From NCBI RefSeq assembly GCF_009617895.1, contig NZ_BLAW01000001.1, forward strand, positions 1,293,001 through 1,357,000: DNA of 64,000 nt. The letters are read 5' to 3'. A model generated the notes under the pieces. It was given only the letters and a program-made list of their open reading frames with translations. It made no database searches and was not told the DNA's origin. Positions 56,749-64,000 of this stretch are shown piece by piece. Position numbers and translations under genes: made by a program. The DNA is from Prolixibacter sp. SD074. Its GTDB lineage: Bacteria > Bacteroidota > Bacteroidia > Bacteroidales > Prolixibacteraceae. Each line of letters starts with the position of its first letter. Within the stretch, counting starts at the first letter, position 1.

Positions 56749-56783
56749 AAAGGTGATATTTCGTTGGCGCGGGTATCACCTTT
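56749..56783 (-). terminator. Hairpin between fecR and susC
   Basis: A perfect 10-bp stem AAAGGTGATA (56749-56758) with TATCACCTTT (56774-56783) lies 20 bases past the fecR stop. It may end the sigma/fecR message; susC then needs its own ECF-dependent promoter in the 56712-56748 gap or within the stem region. Confidence 0.6.
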
Positions 56784-56802
56784 ATCTTTATCTATTTAGC
56801 GC

Positions 56803-57786
56803 TCATTTTCTCAGCGCCAGCCTGATGGTTTTGTTGTCTATTTCATAGTTTATAGGAATTGTCAGGTTAATAAATTCAAGAACTCTCTCAATTGTCAGGT
56901 TATTAATGGTGCCGGTATAATGGATATTACGGAAGGCCTCTTTATTGTAGAGAAAGGTTACAGCATAATATCTCTCCAATTTCTGTAACAACTCATTAAA
57001 TGAGTCGTTATCAAAAACCAGGATCCCTTGTCGCCATAAAATCTCATTCTGCACGTTGGCTTTCATTTTCGTCATCACGTGAGTGGTTGGCCGGTAGACC
57101 ACTTTTTCTCCAGGTTTCAATTCAATCGGTGATTTTCTTCCGGTCAACGACATTTCGATTCTGCCCGACAATAAGGATACTTTGTCAAACTCGGCCCCCG
57201 GATAGTGGGATACATTAAATTTGGTACCCAGGACCCGAACTTTGGCATCACCTGTTTCGACAACAAAGGGATAATCGCTGGAGTGTTTTACTTCGAAATA
57301 AGCCTCCCCATTCAGGTAGACCTTCCGTTCCCTACGATCAGGATGGTACCTCACTTCGGTCTCGGCATTCAGCCATACGATACTGCTGTCAGGCAAGGTA
57401 ACCTTGCTTTGCTGACCGGCTTGCGTGGATACTTCTACCCAGTTGTTCCTATAGAAGAGATTGGATTTCGAAATGAAATACGATGAAACGCCGGCAATTG
57501 ATATGAGCAAGATAATTGCAGCGGCAATCTTTGAGAAACTGAAAAACAGTGAACGCTTTCCTTTTGTTCCCACGGCCGGAGTGATCCGGGTCAGCAACCT
57601 CTCTCTTGCATGCGTCAAAAGACCCGGTGACTTCTCTTCTAACGGATGATTCCAAAAAGTTCTGAGGCTGCCCAGAAATCTTGAGTTATCCGCAGACTTT
57701 CTTTCCCATCGGGACAGATCATCCAACTCATCTTTGTCAGCAATGTTCAGCAGGTAACGGGCAATAATTTCTGAAATATCCTTCAT
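56803..57786 (-). CDS. FecR-family anti-sigma factor
   Basis: 327 aa. The cytoplasmic N-terminus (1-85, IIARYLLNIADKDELDDLSRW) binds the sigma factor. One membrane segment lies at about 87-108, then the periplasmic FecR domain (VSTQAGQQSKVTLPDSSIVWLNAETEVRYHP, VRVLGTKFNVSHYP), and a C-terminal DUF4974 domain (FDNDSFNELLQKLERYY to the end), which meets the STN domain of SusC. It passes the substrate signal to the ECF sigma factor upstream (115 bases). Confidence 0.95.
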   Translation of the reverse strand: MKDISEIIARYLLNIADKDELDDLSRWERKSADNSRFLGSLRTFWNHPLEEKSPGLLTHARERLLTRITPAVGTKGKRSLFFSFSKIAAAIILLISIAGVSSYFISKSNLFYRNNWVEVSTQAGQQSKVTLPDSSIVWLNAETEVRYHPDRRERKVYLNGEAYFEVKHSSDYPFVVETGDAKVRVLGTKFNVSHYPGAEFDKVSLLSGRIEMSLTGRKSPIELKPGEKVVYRPTTHVMTKMKANVQNEILWRQGILVFDNDSFNELLQKLERYYAVTFLYNKEAFRNIHYTGTINNLTIERVLEFINLTIPINYEIDNKTIRLALRK

Positions 57787-57901
57787 CCCAAATGGTTAGT
57801 GTTTGATATAAGGACACCACTTTCGCAAATTTTCCCCAAAGAAATTTTAAAATATTTCAGGCACGGAAGAAAGGAAGCAACCAAACAAGCTGTTTGTCAG
57901 C

Positions 57902-58498
57902 CTATAACGAAAACAAAAAAGAAGTAAGTCCCCTGGAATTCTTTGGATTGGAGAGATCAATATTTAGTTTCTGTGCAATTTTCTGAACGGCAATAGCAAT
58001 CTGATTGTCCACCGTCTTGACGGAGATATTCAGGATGTGGGCCACTTCATTTCGGTTAAGCCCGTCTTCCCTGAGCAATTTAAAGATCATCTTGCATTTG
58101 GAAGGAAGCTGGTTCACTGCTTCATTCAACCTCGCAAACATCTCGTTCTCGACAAGCAAATCATCTGCGCCCACCTTGTATCCCGACAGTTGAACATGAG
58201 AATCTTCCAGCATATCAAAGTGGAATTTCCATTCCTTCTTAAGTGTATTAAGGGCCGTATTTCTGACGGACACAAACAGATAGGTTTCAATATTGTTAAT
58301 GGAGTTCAATGACTTTCTATGTGTCCACAATTTCGTAAACACATCTAATACAATTTCTTCGGCCAGCAGCTCAGACTTGGTAATGGTAGTAGCGAATTGG
58401 ATTAAGCGTGTGAAGAAATAATCAAAAAAGTCAGTGAAAGACTCCTGAGTTAATTTCACCCTAAACTGATTAAACTTATATTTTCCTTTGCTTCCCAA
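57902..58498 (-). CDS. ECF sigma factor of the amino-sugar locus
   Basis: 198 aa. Sigma region 2 is at about 20-90 (FTDFFDYFFTRLIQFATTIT, AEEIVLDVFTKLWTHR) and region 4 at about 125-185 with the helix-turn-helix NRNEVAHILNISVKTVDNQIAIAVQKI. It pairs with the FecR protein and presumably turns on susC and its operon when the glycan is bound. A sigma/FecR/STN-SusC trio is the normal control of host-type glycan loci in this phylum. Confidence 0.93.
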   Translation of the reverse strand: MGSKGKYKFNQFRVKLTQESFTDFFDYFFTRLIQFATTITKSELLAEEIVLDVFTKLWTHRKSLNSINNIETYLFVSVRNTALNTLKKEWKFHFDMLEDSHVQLSGYKVGADDLLVENEMFARLNEAVNQLPSKCKMIFKLLREDGLNRNEVAHILNISVKTVDNQIAIAVQKIAQKLNIDLSNPKNSRGLTSFLFSL

Positions 58499-58789
58499 TG
58501 TAATTCGCTTCCAGAATTAAATTAATGTTAAGCCTGTAAGTTTAAGCATTATTTGAGAATAAAGGTCAACAATCAAAAAAAGGAATGCAAATAGTCAAAA
58601 ACCTATTTCTTACTCATCATTAGCTTACGCAATAATCCTTTCCTTTCCAATGTATTAATTTCCAAATACTTTCCCTCCGGGTTTTTCTGTCTGTTTGCCT
58701 TAGCTAGATTTCAGCTAACGTAGTTATGCGTTCTGTATTTATTGTTCCCGTTTCAATCGGGGTTAGCACGTGCGGCGCAACAGCAAGCC

Positions 58790-58920
58790 GAACCTGAAAC
58801 CGTCGAAAGTTTGAAAGTCAAAGGTCGAATATCCTGATCTAACGATAGAAACAACGAAGCGCAACTTGAAACCTGTAACCTGAAACCTGAAACCTGTAAC
58901 AACAGAAACTCTTTTAACGT
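58790..58920. repeat. CCTGAAACCTGTAACCTG-type intergenic repeats
   Basis: The tract holds GAAAGTCAAAGGTCGAATA, then GAAACAACGAAGCGCAACTT, then alternating CCTGTAA/CCTGAAA units. Its reverse complement closely matches 63841-64000, and parts match 34846-34912. The rest of the gap from 58499 shows nothing. Confidence 0.75.
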
Positions 58921-58928
58921 TTTACGTC

Positions 58929-59465
58929 ATGACACACGAACAACAAATCCGGATGATGATGTTCCAGGTGGCACGCGATTACCTGGCCAACAATCACGAT
59001 GTAGTAAAAGCGCTTCCGAACTACTCTTTCTGGTACGACCGTTTTACCCAAAGCATTGGGCTGTTGATGGAGATGACGGTAGAACAGGGCCGGAACACGA
59101 ACGGTATCTCTGTACTGAAAAACGATCTGAAGAAGCGGCTGGGTGATATGGCTTTTAACCTGTCGAGCCGGATGTATGCCTACGCAATGCAGAACGACCT
59201 CACAGCAATGAAGCCTGATGTGTATAACCCGCTCAGCCGGTTCCGGTTTGGTACCGACAGCTATGTGCGCGATTGTTCTCGGAGGTTGTACGATCTGGCG
59301 CAGGAACACCTGGAGAAGCTCTCTCCTTACGGTATGACGGCTCCAATGCTCGATGCGTTGCTGGTGAAGTTGCAACTGTATGAGCAGGTTCTTTCGAAGC
59401 AGCCGACGAAGGTGAGCCAAGTGATGGCGGTTACTTCCCGCATCGGAATGTGTTTGATGAGGTGA
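58929..59465 (+). CDS. Helical protein of unknown function, flanked by repeats
   Basis: 178 aa, soluble, almost all helical, with no signal peptide. Patterns include FWYDRFTQSIGLLMEMTVEQ, MAFNLSSRMYAYAMQNDL and YVRDCSRRLYDLAQEHLEKL. I do not recognise a named domain. It starts nine bases after a CCTGAAACCTG-type tract, and the inverse motif TTTCAGGTTACAG follows its stop at 59469-59481. It recalls Bacteroidota proteins of this size that lie in simple repeats; the protein at 12397-12696 may be related at the family level. Confidence 0.65.
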   Translation: MTHEQQIRMMMFQVARDYLANNHDVVKALPNYSFWYDRFTQSIGLLMEMTVEQGRNTNGISVLKNDLKKRLGDMAFNLSSRMYAYAMQNDLTAMKPDVYNPLSRFRFGTDSYVRDCSRRLYDLAQEHLEKLSPYGMTAPMLDALLVKLQLYEQVLSKQPTKVSQVMAVTSRIGMCLMR

Positions 59466-59514
59466 ACGTTTCAGGTTACAGTTCATCCTAATCACACTCT
59501 TAATTGTTCATTTC

Positions 59515-61223
59515 TAATTAGGGTCTGCTGATTTTCTATGCGCCACACGAGTTCGATATTGGAATGAGCAAAAGGTTTTTGTCAAATAATTCTAATCTCA
59601 GCAGGTTTTTGATGGCCGCTTTTAGTTTTTTAAGTAAGAGCGCAAAAGAACCTTTCCATTTTTCTGCCACTTGCAGCAATTTGGCCAGGTTCATGACAAA
59701 AAGGATCGCATTGACCCATGATTCGGACGTTTCAGGAAGCCTGGCCATGATATTGTTGAGCCCGTATCCTCGTTTGCCTTGTCCAAACTTGCCTTCTACG
59801 TGGTTTCGTTTGGCTGCTTCTTTTTTGTCACGGTATTTCTGACTGGCAGTTTGGCTGTCATTTTTCGGTGGCCTTCCCAGGGGTTTGCCGTAGATCTTAA
59901 TCCCTTTTTCTTTCAGGTATTTGCGGTTTTCCCTTGTCAGGAAAATCTGGTCGCCAAGGAATACCCGGGGATAGCAACCATAGGTATGTTTAAAATTTTC
60001 TACCTGCATTTTCAAATCCGTGCTTTCATTGTAGGCATCCCAGCTGAACCGGTCTATCCGGCAGAATCCGTTCACCTCACTGATGTTGATTTTCGCTCCA
60101 AATTCGGTTTTCGCTTTGTCTTTTCCCCGGACAATCGGACGCACATGGGGCTGGAAAATGTTCACAATGCGGTTCTCGCATTGATGGGTTCTATTCTCAT
60201 ACATCAATTTTTGCTGGCTGTAAACTTTCCGAATGGTTGCCATCAGTTCCCTGTCGCGTTTTTCCAGCAATTCCGACCGACCGGGTTTTAACAATAAGCT
60301 GTCAACTATTTTTAGATCGCGGGAAATGTATTGAAGCTGTCCCCTGATTCCCCGGCGAATCTGCTTCTTTGTCTTCTTTTTCTTCTTTGCAATGTTCAGG
60401 TAATGCTTGCGGGCATTCCTGCGGTAGGTTCTTGGTTTTGTTCCATCTGCCGGGCGAAGGTACAACAGGTCTATGATTCGTTCCAGATTTCCCCTGGAGG
60501 TGTTTAAGAGTTTCAAATCTGTCGGATAGGTGATCTCCTGGTCGGCCACAGTCGCATCTACTTTCAGTGTTCCCCGGTTATCATTCTTTTCGGGCCCGTC
60601 GTTTTTGTCCTTATCCTTGTCCGTTGCCTCTTCCTTTTGTTGCTGTTGTTTTCTTTTAATGCGGGACTGATGTGGTTTAATTTGTTCGGATGATTCGATG
60701 ATTCGTTGGTTGAAAGCTTCAAACTCATCGCCTCCCAATCTTTTGCGGATATCGACAAACAGGCTGGCATCAAAAACCGGTTGGGTGGTAAAACACGGCA
60801 GCCCGCAAAAGTATTGCAGGTAAATGTTTTCCTGTATCATTTCTATGGTACCCCGGTCATCCAGGCCAAGCTTGTGCTTGACTATCAAGGCCGCTATCAC
60901 CGTGCGGATGTTGACACTTTTACGCCCCGAGCCCGCATCGAGCTTCCGGCTATAAACGGCTGCAAGTGAATCCCAGGGAATCAATGCGGCTAATTTCACC
61001 CATCGGTTCTCCTTGTCCAACCCTTGTTCAAAAGGATGCTTGAACATATTTAAACTTAATTGGCTTTGTGGTGTGTAATCAATCATATCTGCAAGGGTTT
61101 TGAACCCAATTTATACAAAACCATGCATTTACACCAATCATCAGCCTTGAAAATATGAACAAATAAATGTTGATAATCAATGTATTAAATGTATTCTTTG
61201 AGAATATCAGCAGACCCTAATTA
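59515..61223. mobile_element. IS5-type insertion sequence
   Basis: The ends carry GGGTCTGCTGAT (59521-59532) and its complement (61206-61217), a perfect 12-bp inverted repeat. TAATTA follows outside each end; because TAATTA is itself a palindrome it can be part of the inverted repeat or of the target duplication, so the exact edge is uncertain by a few bases. One transposase gene fills the element. Confidence 0.88.
59536..61086 (-). CDS. IS5-family (DUF772/DDE) transposase
   Basis: 516 aa. The N-terminal DUF772-type domain (ENRWVKLAALIPWD, YLQYFCGLPCF) is followed by a Lys/Gln/Asp-rich linker (about 140-175) and the DDE core with LKVDATVADQEI (Asp), RVFLGDQIFLTREN (Asp) and NHVEGKFGQGKRGYGLN (Glu). 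The frame is intact, so the element may move. It starts 120 bases inside the right inverted repeat. Confidence 0.9.
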   Translation of the reverse strand: MIDYTPQSQLSLNMFKHPFEQGLDKENRWVKLAALIPWDSLAAVYSRKLDAGSGRKSVNIRTVIAALIVKHKLGLDDRGTIEMIQENIYLQYFCGLPCFTTQPVFDASLFVDIRKRLGGDEFEAFNQRIIESSEQIKPHQSRIKRKQQQQKEEATDKDKDKNDGPEKNDNRGTLKVDATVADQEITYPTDLKLLNTSRGNLERIIDLLYLRPADGTKPRTYRRNARKHYLNIAKKKKKTKKQIRRGIRGQLQYISRDLKIVDSLLLKPGRSELLEKRDRELMATIRKVYSQQKLMYENRTHQCENRIVNIFQPHVRPIVRGKDKAKTEFGAKINISEVNGFCRIDRFSWDAYNESTDLKMQVENFKHTYGCYPRVFLGDQIFLTRENRKYLKEKGIKIYGKPLGRPPKNDSQTASQKYRDKKEAAKRNHVEGKFGQGKRGYGLNNIMARLPETSESWVNAILFVMNLAKLLQVAEKWKGSFALLLKKLKAAIKNLLRLELFDKNLLLIPISNSCGA

Positions 61224-61310
61224 CTCATTGATTGGAGGGTTTCAGGCTTGTGTTGAATCTAATGTTTTCCATGTTGGTTCCAGGGTAAAGCATCGCGTCC
61301 CTACATGCTG

Positions 61311-62513
61311 TTATCGTCTTTCCAGGGTGGTTTTGATGGCGTTGGCTAACGCAGCTTTGTTCAGTCCGGTGCTGACGTAAACGACTTTTCCGGTTCCGTC
61401 AATCAGGAAAAAGACGGGTGCTACATCGACGCCATATTCGGTAGCCACATTTCTTCCCTGGTAAAGGGTTGGATAAAGCCGCTTCTGCTTTTCAACGTAA
61501 GTTTTGAGATTGGATGCCTCCCTGCCGGTCATTTCGATACCGTAAATCGCCAGGTCGTTGTGTCCGTCCAGCTTATGCAGTTTATTCAGAAAAGCGGTGG
61601 CCTCGTCGTCGCCCTGGCAATAGGGAAACCAGAACTCGAGCAGTACCAGTTTGCCTTTTATCTCTTTCAGACTGACAAAACTGCCCTTCAGCTCCGGAAG
61701 TCTCCATTGAGGTGCTACCTGTCCGGATTTTACCTGCGCCCGGTTTTTCAACGATGCAAAGTATTCCTGTTTAGACATGCGCAGATACGACTTCGGAAAA
61801 CGGCCGTAACTCCATGCCGACGTCTCCATCCCTTGATCTATCCCGAGGTAACGGAAAGTCGATTCCCAGTAACCTTTGTTATCCGGGTAGTTCCATCGGA
61901 ACTGAACCGGCAGTCCCATTCTTTTTGAGATAGCAAGCATATAATGATAGGTCTTCCCCGGCGCCGGTCTCAATTGGTGATTGGCATTCGGATCAATCCA
62001 TTTATTCTTCATATCAATGGATACCCCCCAACATTCCTGCTTCCGGATGGTCCGGTCGTTTTGCCAGGTAATTTTAATGTCCGGGGCATCCATCATCTGT
62101 GGTAACAGCTTCCGCAGCACATACACCGAGTTGATGAGGTAGGTGGAGCTGTTCACGTCGAATGCTACATGATGATTGGAGTAGATGACGGTTTTGTCGA
62201 ACGGACTGCTTTGAAAGAACTGGTGCCCGTTGAACACCTGCTCCCCGTTGCTGGTCATGAACCGGTACCGGGCTCCCAGAATGGAATCCGAACTGGTGAA
62301 ATCGAAATAGCAAAGCGCCGAATCGAGCTTGTCCGTTCCCATCTCCCGCTGGAAGGTATGAATGGTGGTTTTGTACCCTACCGACTGCATCCGGTTTAAC
62401 CGATCTTCCGTTTGCCAAAGAATATCAGTAGGCTTCTCCCGGCAACCGGCCAGCAACCAGATCCCCGTCAGTAAAATTAATCCTGTCGCGACCGTCCGTC
62501 TGTTCCACTTCAT
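61311..62513 (-). CDS. TlpA/AhpC-like thioredoxin-fold lipoprotein
   Basis: 400 aa with lipobox LLAGC. The N-terminal 240 residues are a beta-rich DUF of the kind that often precedes thioredoxin folds in Bacteroidota. The C-terminal TlpA-like domain (about 255-398) has GKLVLLEFWFPYCQGDD and the cis-Pro motif DVAPVFFLID. The usual CxxC is CQGD, so the second Cys is absent; it cannot form the normal disulfide and may work as a one-Cys peroxidase or not as a redox enzyme. Stands alone between an IS and a DUF898 gene. Confidence 0.82.
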   Translation of the reverse strand: MKWNRRTVATGLILLTGIWLLAGCREKPTDILWQTEDRLNRMQSVGYKTTIHTFQREMGTDKLDSALCYFDFTSSDSILGARYRFMTSNGEQVFNGHQFFQSSPFDKTVIYSNHHVAFDVNSSTYLINSVYVLRKLLPQMMDAPDIKITWQNDRTIRKQECWGVSIDMKNKWIDPNANHQLRPAPGKTYHYMLAISKRMGLPVQFRWNYPDNKGYWESTFRYLGIDQGMETSAWSYGRFPKSYLRMSKQEYFASLKNRAQVKSGQVAPQWRLPELKGSFVSLKEIKGKLVLLEFWFPYCQGDDEATAFLNKLHKLDGHNDLAIYGIEMTGREASNLKTYVEKQKRLYPTLYQGRNVATEYGVDVAPVFFLIDGTGKVVYVSTGLNKAALANAIKTTLERR

Positions 62514-62611
62514 GTATCCTGTTATTTACAACAATGCTTTGATGTCCGCTAAGATACATTTATCTGTGGGTTTGTCATAGATGCGCTGCCTGCAACGTCT
62601 CTACCGTTTAT

Positions 62612-63538
62612 TTAATGATCGTTCGAAGCAGTTACATAGGTTTTACTGAGGATGCGTTTCCGAATCTTTGCATAGGCCCAGGGACGATAGAGACCCAGTG
62701 TAACGATGGTCAGCAACCATTGTCCCCAGATAAACAGAAAATCGGCAGTTGGCTCGATATCATATCCAAATATGTAGGCTCCGTCTTCTTTTTGGGCAAT
62801 GGTCCGTGCAGAAAAATAGGTGTATAACCGAAGGAAAGCCATAGGCAAATAGATTCCCAGGGTGATAACGGACAGGAATGCTTCCAACGCGATTTTTCCT
62901 ACCGAAGGCATCCATTCCGTATTCCAGTGAATATGGTATTCCTTGTAATTAATGTTAATCAGCCATTTATAGTATAAGAAGTAATAAGGAATGGCCAGGA
63001 TGAGGACAAACAAGTACCTGGAAATTGTAAAAGCAAGTGGTTCACTTTTGATCGAATAAAAAGGTATGGTACTCAGAGCAAATACAATAACCGGGATCAT
63101 AAATACCAGGAGAACAATGACAAATAGTTTACTGCCGCTTCCGTTGAACCGGAATATATGTCCGCTATGCGAACTGTTATCGATAAAAAAGCGGTTGATA
63201 TCCCGGGCAAACCAGGCACCATAAATCCCAAGGGTGATAACAGTCAAAAACGCTCCCAGTAACACCTTTCCGGTGAACAACCAGAATCCTCCACCAAAGC
63301 GAAAGTTGGTTTCTCCATACTGAACATGCTCAATGGTAATCTTAGCGATGAGATAGTATATTAATAAGCCGATAAGTAACAGGGGGAAAAAAATATGTTT
63401 TAAATAATGAAGCTCGACTCCAGGTGCATACCTTTCGTAGTAATAAACGCCCATCGGGATGATATATACCAGATAGTACAGTAACCAAATGGGCAAAAAC
63501 TTCTTTCCTGTTAGAGTAAAATCGAAATAGTTTTTCAT
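62612..63538 (-). CDS. DUF898 (YjgN-like) membrane protein
   Basis: 308 aa with six to eight membrane segments. Characteristic repeats LGAFLTVITLGIYGAWFARDINRF, EAFLSVITLGIYLPMAF and LTIVTLGLYRPWAYAKIR are the DUF898 signature. The function is unknown. It is monocistronic as far as can be seen. Confidence 0.88.
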   Translation of the reverse strand: MKNYFDFTLTGKKFLPIWLLYYLVYIIPMGVYYYERYAPGVELHYLKHIFFPLLLIGLLIYYLIAKITIEHVQYGETNFRFGGGFWLFTGKVLLGAFLTVITLGIYGAWFARDINRFFIDNSSHSGHIFRFNGSGSKLFVIVLLVFMIPVIVFALSTIPFYSIKSEPLAFTISRYLFVLILAIPYYFLYYKWLININYKEYHIHWNTEWMPSVGKIALEAFLSVITLGIYLPMAFLRLYTYFSARTIAQKEDGAYIFGYDIEPTADFLFIWGQWLLTIVTLGLYRPWAYAKIRKRILSKTYVTASNDH

Positions 63539-63840
63539 TACAGTTCTGTTTAATATATGTTGATTATTGGTTTATCTGTCTGTCTTACGTATGGCTAAAT
63601 AAATGATGCATTCCATCTATTCGGTTAGTCACTGGGATACCAAAATAATAAAAAGAATGCAAACTTATTGTTCATTAGTCATGTCAATCGATTGTGCCGA
63701 AACAGGCAAATTCCGTTCATCCCACAATTCGAACCATTCAGCATATAAAATTGAACGTTCACCACTAAAATCGAACTATTAAGAATGGATAAAAATTACA
63801 AAACAGATGTTAGAGGGGAGACGAAAATGGTTAAAGGTTT

Positions 63841-64000
63841 CAGGTTGGGCTTCGCTGTTGTTGTGGTTAGAATTGTTTCTGTTGTTTCTATTGTTGACTC
63901 AGAACCTTTGACCTTTGACTTTCGATATTGGATGGTTTCAGGTTACAGGTTACAGGTTACAGGTTACAGGTTAAGCTTCGCTGTTTCTGTGGTTGGAATT
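63841..64000. repeat. Repeat tract with five CAGGTTA units
   Basis: 63939-63973 is CAGGTTA five times. The block CAGGTT-GCTTCGCTGTT-GTGGTT-GAATT occurs at 63841-63872 and again at 63967-64000, 126 bases apart. The tract is the inverse of the 58790-58920 repeat. It continues past the window edge. Between the DUF898 gene and this tract (63539-63840) I see nothing. Confidence 0.8.

Noticed and set aside
58914-59495. 193-aa minus-strand frame opposite the helical protein at 58929
   Set aside because: Its composition is rich in His, Gln and Arg, as expected from the complement, and it runs into the repeat. The plus-strand frame is more protein-like and starts right after the repeat tract.

Overview
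The window is a chromosomal segment of a member of the Bacteroidota. The evidence is two SusC/SusD loci, several TonB-dependent receptors with carboxypeptidase-regulatory N-termini, ECF sigma/FecR signalling, PepSY-like periplasmic proteins, many lipoproteins with signal peptides, and -7 boxes of the TAnnTTTG type. A Prolixibacteraceae/Marinilabiliales-like marine or sediment organism would fit, but that placement is only an impression. The left 13 kb is a mosaic of foreign and decayed DNA; the remainder is mostly ordinary chromosome with scattered insertions and dead genes.

1-13 kb, accessory island. The best system here is a retron at about 180-2020: a TAnnTTTG promoter, a roughly 215-nt msr-msd RNA closed by a 16-bp a1/a2 inverted repeat, a 72-aa helical protein, an XRE-type HTH protein overlapping the next gene, and a retron reverse transcriptase with the NAxxH, YVDD and VTG motifs. 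It is followed by tyrosine-recombinase fragments, a cluster of hairpins, a Fic protein whose catalytic His is Gln, an integrase/IS91 chimera, a three-gene envelope locus (TonB receptor with an amber stop, lipoprotein, beta-propeller-like protein), an ECF sigma factor, a damaged tRNA-Met beside another integrase fragment, and a 21-bp tandem repeat array next to a small helical protein. A 34-bp exact direct repeat at 2048 and 12789 brackets most of this; the right copy abuts the stump of an alpha/beta-hydrolase gene.

13-36 kb, chromosomal functions. This holds yjjB/yjjP-type exporter genes, a DUF1080 lipoprotein, a DUF89 protein, small membrane proteins, a TonB receptor, malic enzyme (maeB), then an envelope-stress or efflux block: PepSY-like protein, two outer-membrane proteins, PAP2 phosphatase, response regulator, histidine kinase, second PepSY-like protein, TolC/MFP/RND pump, and an acyl-ACP thioesterase.

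36-58.5 kb, glycan utilisation. One locus (GH97, SusD, truncated SusC, glycosidase stump) is being lost: SusC is cut by a deletion that joins it to the start of a membrane-sensor gene. The second is a full amino-sugar-type polysaccharide utilisation locus: ECF sigma, FecR, STN-containing SusC, SusD, lipoprotein, ROK kinase, MFS transporter, SIS protein, GH9, NagA and NagX-like acyltransferase. Its SusC reading frame was split near codon 14 by an ISAs1-family element with clear inverted repeats and a 10-bp target duplication.

58.5-64 kb. Dispersed CCTGAAACCTG-type intergenic repeats flank a small helical protein. An IS5-type element, a TlpA-like lipoprotein and a DUF898 membrane protein follow, and the window ends in another repeat tract.
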